A stretch of DNA of 64,000 bases from Actinospica robiniae DSM 44927. Lineage in GTDB: Bacteria; Actinomycetota; Actinomycetes; Streptomycetales; Catenulisporaceae. This document shows, one piece after another, positions 60,484 through 64,000 of the stretch. Each line of letters begins with the position of its first letter. Position 1 is the stretch's first letter. The stretch lies in contig NZ_KI632511.1 of the NCBI RefSeq assembly GCF_000504285.1, positions 3,903,372-3,967,371 on the forward strand, written 5' to 3'. The notes under the pieces were generated by a model. That model saw only the letters and a list, made by a program, of their open reading frames with translations, made no database searches and was not told where the DNA came from. The position numbers and the translations under genes are program-made.

Positions 60484-61364
60484 TTCGTCTTCCTACTTGC
60501 CTCCCAGATGCTCACTGCGGCACGCGTCTCGCGCCGAGATGCGGCCTGGCGCACGGCGGAGATCCTGCTACTCCGGCACCAACTCACCATCCTGCAGCGC
60601 CAGCTCGGCGACCACGCCCGACCGAAGGTCTCATAGGCCGGCAGAGCGCTGATCGCGCTGCTGTTCGGGCTGATACCCCGAACTCGTCATGCCCGGATGA
60701 GGTTGATCGTAACTCCGGGCACGATTCTGCGATGGCGCCGTGACCTGCTAAGCCGCCGCTGGGCTCACAAGTCCCCGCCGAAAGGCTGATCACCGACACG
60801 CCGCAACATCAAAGCCCTGGTGCTTCGGATGGCCCGCGAGAACGACGGATGGGGACACAGGCGCATCGCCGGAGAACTCGCCGGCATCGGCATCAAGATC
60901 GCACCCTCGACCGTCTGGGCGATCCCGAAGAAGGCCGGGATCGACCCAGCACCGCGACGAAGCGGCCCGAGTTGGCGAGCTTCCCACGCTCCCAAGCAGA
61001 GGCGATCCTCGCCACCGACTTCTTCACCGTCAACCTACTCGACGGCACCACAGCCCACGTCCTGACGATGATCGAGCACGCCACCCGCCGCATCCACATC
61101 CTCGGCGCAACCGTGCACCCCACCGCCGAGTGGACCACGCAGACGGCCCGCAACATGCTCATGGACCTCAGCGCGCAGCCCAAGCGGTTCAAGTTCCCCA
61201 TCCGCGATCACGGCGCACAGTTCACCACCGGCTTCGACGCCGTATTCCACGCCTCCGACATCCGCATCGTCACCACCGGCATCCAGGCCCCAGTCATGAA
61301 CGCGATCCGGGAACGCCGGCACCGCACGGTCCGCACCGAACTGCTCGACCGCACACTCGTATGG
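60484..61364 (+). pseudogene. Broken integrase-core transposase (IS3/IS481-like)
   Basis: Several frames together give a transposase: RRDAAWRTAEILLLRHQLTI, GTILRWRRDLLSRRWAHKS, RMARENDGWGHRRIAGELAG, then the DDE core with first Asp in LATDFFTVNLLDG, second in IRDHGAQFTTGFDAVF and Glu in MNAIRER, ending LLDRTLVWN. In-frame stops near 60636 and 60789 and a shift near 60980 break it. The last part joins directly to an IstB fragment. Confidence 0.8.
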
Positions 61365-61365
61365 A

Positions 61366-61650
61366 ACCTTCGGGGTCAAGGCCGCGCACGCCGGACACTC
61401 GGTGCTGTTCGACACCGCCAGCAACTGGATCGCCCGCCTGGCCGGCGCGCACCAGGCCGGACGGCTGGACGCGGAGCTGAAAAAGATCCGCCGCTACCGG
61501 TTGATCATCATCGATGAAGAAGGCTACATCCCGTTCGATCAGGATGCCGCGAACCTGTTCTTCCAGCTCATAGCGTCCAGGTATGAGCTCGGCTCGGTGA
61601 TGGTTACGAGTAATCTGCCCTTCGGAGAAGCGCACATGTTCGCGCGAAGG
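61366..61650 (+). pseudogene. IstB-like ATPase fragment (IS21 family)
   Basis: Reads TFGVKAAHAGHSVLFDTASN, WIARLAGAHQAGRLDAELKK, YRLIIIDEEGYIPFDQDAAN, LFFQLIASRYELGSVMVTSN. This is the Walker B and sensor part of IstB, the IS21 helper ATPase. The Walker A region and the C-terminus are missing. It joins the preceding integrase remnant at the GGAACCTT sequence, so the junction is a recombination scar. Confidence 0.8.
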
Positions 61651-61713
61651 CATGCAAGGTGGCGCGAAGATGTCACGGGTTCGCGTGTTCGTTGAGATCA
61701 GCAGCGCGGCCAG

Positions 61714-62115
61714 TTACCGATCCGGTGGCTGTACCCACGGCGCGAGGCCTTCACCCGGGGTCAAGTTCTCGCGCCAGTACCTGAAGACCGTGCCGAGCTT
61801 GACCTCTACGCTTTCGGCGGCGATCAGGCACGTTGTGAGCTCCCGCCCGCCGGCATCCGCCTCGAATGCGACCAGCAGCGATGGAAGCTCGCCGACTCGG
61901 CTGGTGATGGCCTGCAGCTCTTGTGGCGTCGGAGCACGGAAGACAGGGTCCTGAAAACCGATCGGGCAGTTGACGATTGCCGGCCCGTGGAAGATCAGCT
62001 CCAGGCCGTGGTGATACGTGAGGTCGTGCCCCGCACCCAGGCGAAGCTGGCCGGCGTCGCAGCTCACGATGTCCCAGTCCCACCACGATCCCTCCGGCAG
62101 TTCGATGCTCGTCAT
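61714..62115 (-). CDS. Hypothetical protein, immunity-type
   Basis: A 133-residue acidic protein: MTSIELPEGSWWDWDIVSCD, LTYHHGLELIFHGPAIVNCP, ELPSLLVAFEADAGGRELTT. This beta-rich layout resembles small orphan immunity proteins but no family was recognised. The ATG at 62115 is chosen because the preceding nine residues look non-native. Sits between IS debris and the DUF6228-like gene. Confidence 0.6.
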   Translation of the reverse strand: MTSIELPEGSWWDWDIVSCDAGQLRLGAGHDLTYHHGLELIFHGPAIVNCPIGFQDPVFRAPTPQELQAITSRVGELPSLLVAFEADAGGRELTTCLIAAESVEVKLGTVFRYWRENLTPGEGLAPWVQPPDR

Positions 62116-62240
62116 CGGTCGTCGGGTGTGCTCCGAACCCACGCCGCCCCCTCTTACGTCCTGTTCGGGCTCACGCTATAGCGACGCCGCCAGACCCCGA
62201 GCTTCGGCATCGCTCGTCCTTGCGGCACCTCGGGCGAAGT

Positions 62241-62702
62241 TCAGCCATCGATGCCTGGTGCCTCGTGGAGGAAGGCGTCGACGTCAGCGGCCAGAGCGGT
62301 CATCTGTTCGCCTGCCTCCTGCCAGGTGGTGACGGCGGTGCTCCAGCCGCCGTGTTTCGCGGGCCAGGGCCGCAACGTCCAGGTGAGGCCGACGTGCCCG
62401 CCGGAGCGGAACTCCGCTGTGATGGTGAGATCGCGTTCGAGAGAATGCCATGACCGCTCGCCCGACCAGCCGCGGAAATCCTCGGCCAGTCCGGTGAGGA
62501 ACGCGGGCAGGTCCGGCGCTCGTTCCCAGACCGCGGATACCGCCTCGTCGACTCGGGCGGACAGGCCCGGTGCACTGGCTTCGACGGCGTAGTGGATGCT
62601 GTCTGCATCCAGGCGCCACCGGTCGCACAGGCGCACGACGGTGTCGCTGTCGATGCAGCGGATGACCACGGCGGGCGCGTCGGTGGTGTCCAGGCTTTTC
62701 AT
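62241..62702 (-). CDS. DUF6228-like protein
   Basis: A 153-residue protein. VVIRCIDSDTVVRLCDRWRL, VWERAPDLPAFLTGLAEDFR and ITAEFRSGGHVGLTWTLRPW fit the DUF6228 family of streptomycetes; many members sit near toxin-immunity genes. The start is the ATG at 62702. Function unknown. Confidence 0.8.
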   Translation of the reverse strand: MKSLDTTDAPAVVIRCIDSDTVVRLCDRWRLDADSIHYAVEASAPGLSARVDEAVSAVWERAPDLPAFLTGLAEDFRGWSGERSWHSLERDLTITAEFRSGGHVGLTWTLRPWPAKHGGWSTAVTTWQEAGEQMTALAADVDAFLHEAPGIDG

Positions 62703-64000
62703 CCTCAGTACGGTATGTCATCGGGGTTCGGGCTGTCGCCTCGTATACCCGGCGCCGCGCCATGAGAATGAGGTAGAGGCCCAACCGTACGAAAGTGCCT
62801 GGTCGCAGGAACAACCCGCACGGGGTCAGTTTTCACGAGACGTTGACAGCGGCCGGCCGACACGTGTCTTGTCGGCGCCGTTCCCGCTCACCGTGCCGTG
62901 GATATGGGAGGACGACGATCGATCCGAGGGAGAACTCGACGAGCTACTCCCCCCAGCAGGGCGCGGGAGCCGTTGCCGCACGTCAGGCGCGGTATGCGGG
63001 TTCGATGATCTGTCTGTTGCGACCGTGGCTGCGCGAGTCGTGCGCGGCCGCGGATGACGCGTGGTCCCCGAATGGTCCCCAACGCCAAAGGATCTCGGTC
63101 AAGGGAAGCGAACCACCGACCATCAGGACACGGGACACGCGACAGCCGGCCTCTAGCGCTTGCACTTCGGGGCGCACATGGTTCAAGCCTTCCTCGCAGG
63201 CTGGGCAGCCGCATCTACGGAGCCACGTAGTCGAGCGCCCGCCGCACCGTCGGACGTGCGGCAGCACGGCTGTTCGCCCGCTGGTCCACCTGCCGCAGCC
63301 CTCGCGCCGGCCGCGGCCCGCGCACGCTCTTGTCTGCAGACCGGCAAGCTCCGCCCGCGCTCTCGACCGCGCGCGATCGGCTTCCCACCGAGCTTCCGCC
63401 GGACCCGAGCGCGCGACCGCGCACCGGCCGACGCGGACAGCGCCGGTCCGCGCCCGTACGAGCTGCCGAGCACGCCCTGGCGAACCCAACTGGTACCCGT
63501 GGCGGGAACACGGTCCGATGAGACGAGCGCGACACTAAACACGCGGCGACCGCCGTACACGCACGTGCATGGATCACAAACCCGCGTGCACGACGGTCGC
63601 CGCCCCCGGTGCACCACCCAGGTCAGCAGCCCGACAACCGCATCCAGACAAAGAATCCCGGCCGCCTGCGCAGCCAGCGCCACCGCAAGGTCCTCACACC
63701 CACACGGCTGAGGTTCTCAAGGTCCTGGTCCAGGAAGAGTGACCGGGCGGGACTCGGCCGCCGGCCTCACCCGCCGGGCCGCCGCTCCCTTCCCGACCGG
63801 TAAGACCCTCGGGTCCTGACGGGCCGAGGACTCCTCGATCCCCGCCGGGACCCAGAACTCGCTGACCGCGCTGAAGTGGATCGATTAGGGCGTAGAGCGT
63901 CGCGGCCACACGTCGTATCCACCGTCGATGCCGCCCTGCGCCGGCGAGCCCGGTCTCTGGGAAATGCGATCGGGGGTCGCCGGAAGGCCGCTCCGGCTCA
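62703..64000. other. Gene-poor right end of the window
   Basis: About 1.3 kb with no supported gene. Long open frames exist in several frames but are Arg/Ala-rich with no domain. Two TGGTCCCC repeats (63062-63069 and 63073-63080) and a nearby tRNA-arm-like sequence suggest a decayed attachment region; see findings. Confidence 0.4.

Noticed and set aside
63183-63683. Minus-strand frame with a hydrophobic start at the right end
   Set aside because: Only one hydrophobic stretch, then Arg/Ala-rich shadow-like sequence; no ribosome site or domain.

Overview
The window is high-GC DNA with actinobacterial habits: GTG/TTG starts, tight 1-4 nt gene overlaps, Tat and lipoprotein signals, LacI-controlled ABC sugar importers and many small DUF proteins typical of Streptomyces or Catenulispora-like actinomycetes. 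It looks like an accessory (arm-type) part of a chromosome. Metabolic islands alternate with decayed IS elements, broken genes, tRNA-like fragments and immunity-type genes. No rRNA, intact tRNA or CRISPR array was seen.

Layout. 1-1.34 kb: truncated LysR gene and two small membrane proteins. 1.4-11.1 kb: first carbohydrate regulon, all on the minus strand (two permeases, lipoprotein binding protein, LacI regulator, secreted glycoside hydrolase with binding modules, GH36 alpha-galactosidase). It shares a GTTA-N4-TAAC operator. 11.3-13.6 kb: IS remnants, NUDIX gene, front part of a broken DAHP synthase and other debris. 13.6-16.2 kb: small DUF gene with a perfect palindrome, and a Tat-exported flavin amine oxidase. 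16.26-19.7 kb: a four-gene operon (ribbon-helix-helix-type protein, DUF4097 protein, DrrA-like ATPase, DrrB-like permease) preceded by a helically phased array of TGGNGCCA boxes. 19.7-22.3 kb: APH-type kinase, SUKH-like gene between att-like relics, membrane PH-like gene. 22.4-34.6 kb: second carbohydrate regulon. A LacI regulator, a PotABCD-type importer, two Gfo/Idh/MocA oxidoreductases, a PmoA-like protein and a cupin face a divergent secreted beta-helix protein. Four GTGATCGATCAC operators sit in two identical promoter layouts. 34.8-46 kb: KUP potassium transporter, small genes, back part of a DAHP synthase, cyclase, hydrolases, metallo-beta-lactamase-fold enzyme, MmyB-type regulator, epoxide-hydrolase-like enzyme with divergent MarR, MFS remnant. 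46-53.7 kb: metal-binding-domain protein, secreted beta-trefoil, and a SWIM/DUF6493 gene pair. 53.9-62.7 kb: truncated MarR, a second copy of the PH-like gene end, and a run of immunity-like or orphan genes mixed with FtsK, integrase and IstB fragments. 62.7-64 kb: no supported gene.

Strongest structural signals. (1) A 384-bp, 2-mismatch direct repeat (21904-22287 and 54347-54730) brackets 32.4 kb, and its right copy cuts off the start of a MarR gene. (2) The phased TGGNGCCA array runs into the start codon of the first gene of the ABC operon. (3) Two LacI regulons have readable operators. (4) Two DAHP synthase fragments, nearly complementary in content, lie 25 kb apart in an order that a simple insertion cannot explain.

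How the genes work together. Each sugar cluster pairs secreted or cytoplasmic carbohydrate enzymes with one importer and one LacI repressor, so substrate release, uptake and intracellular processing are probably induced together. The substrates are not proven by sequence; an alpha-galactoside is likely for cluster 1 because of the GH36 enzyme. All homology statements are from reading motifs by eye, without database searches.
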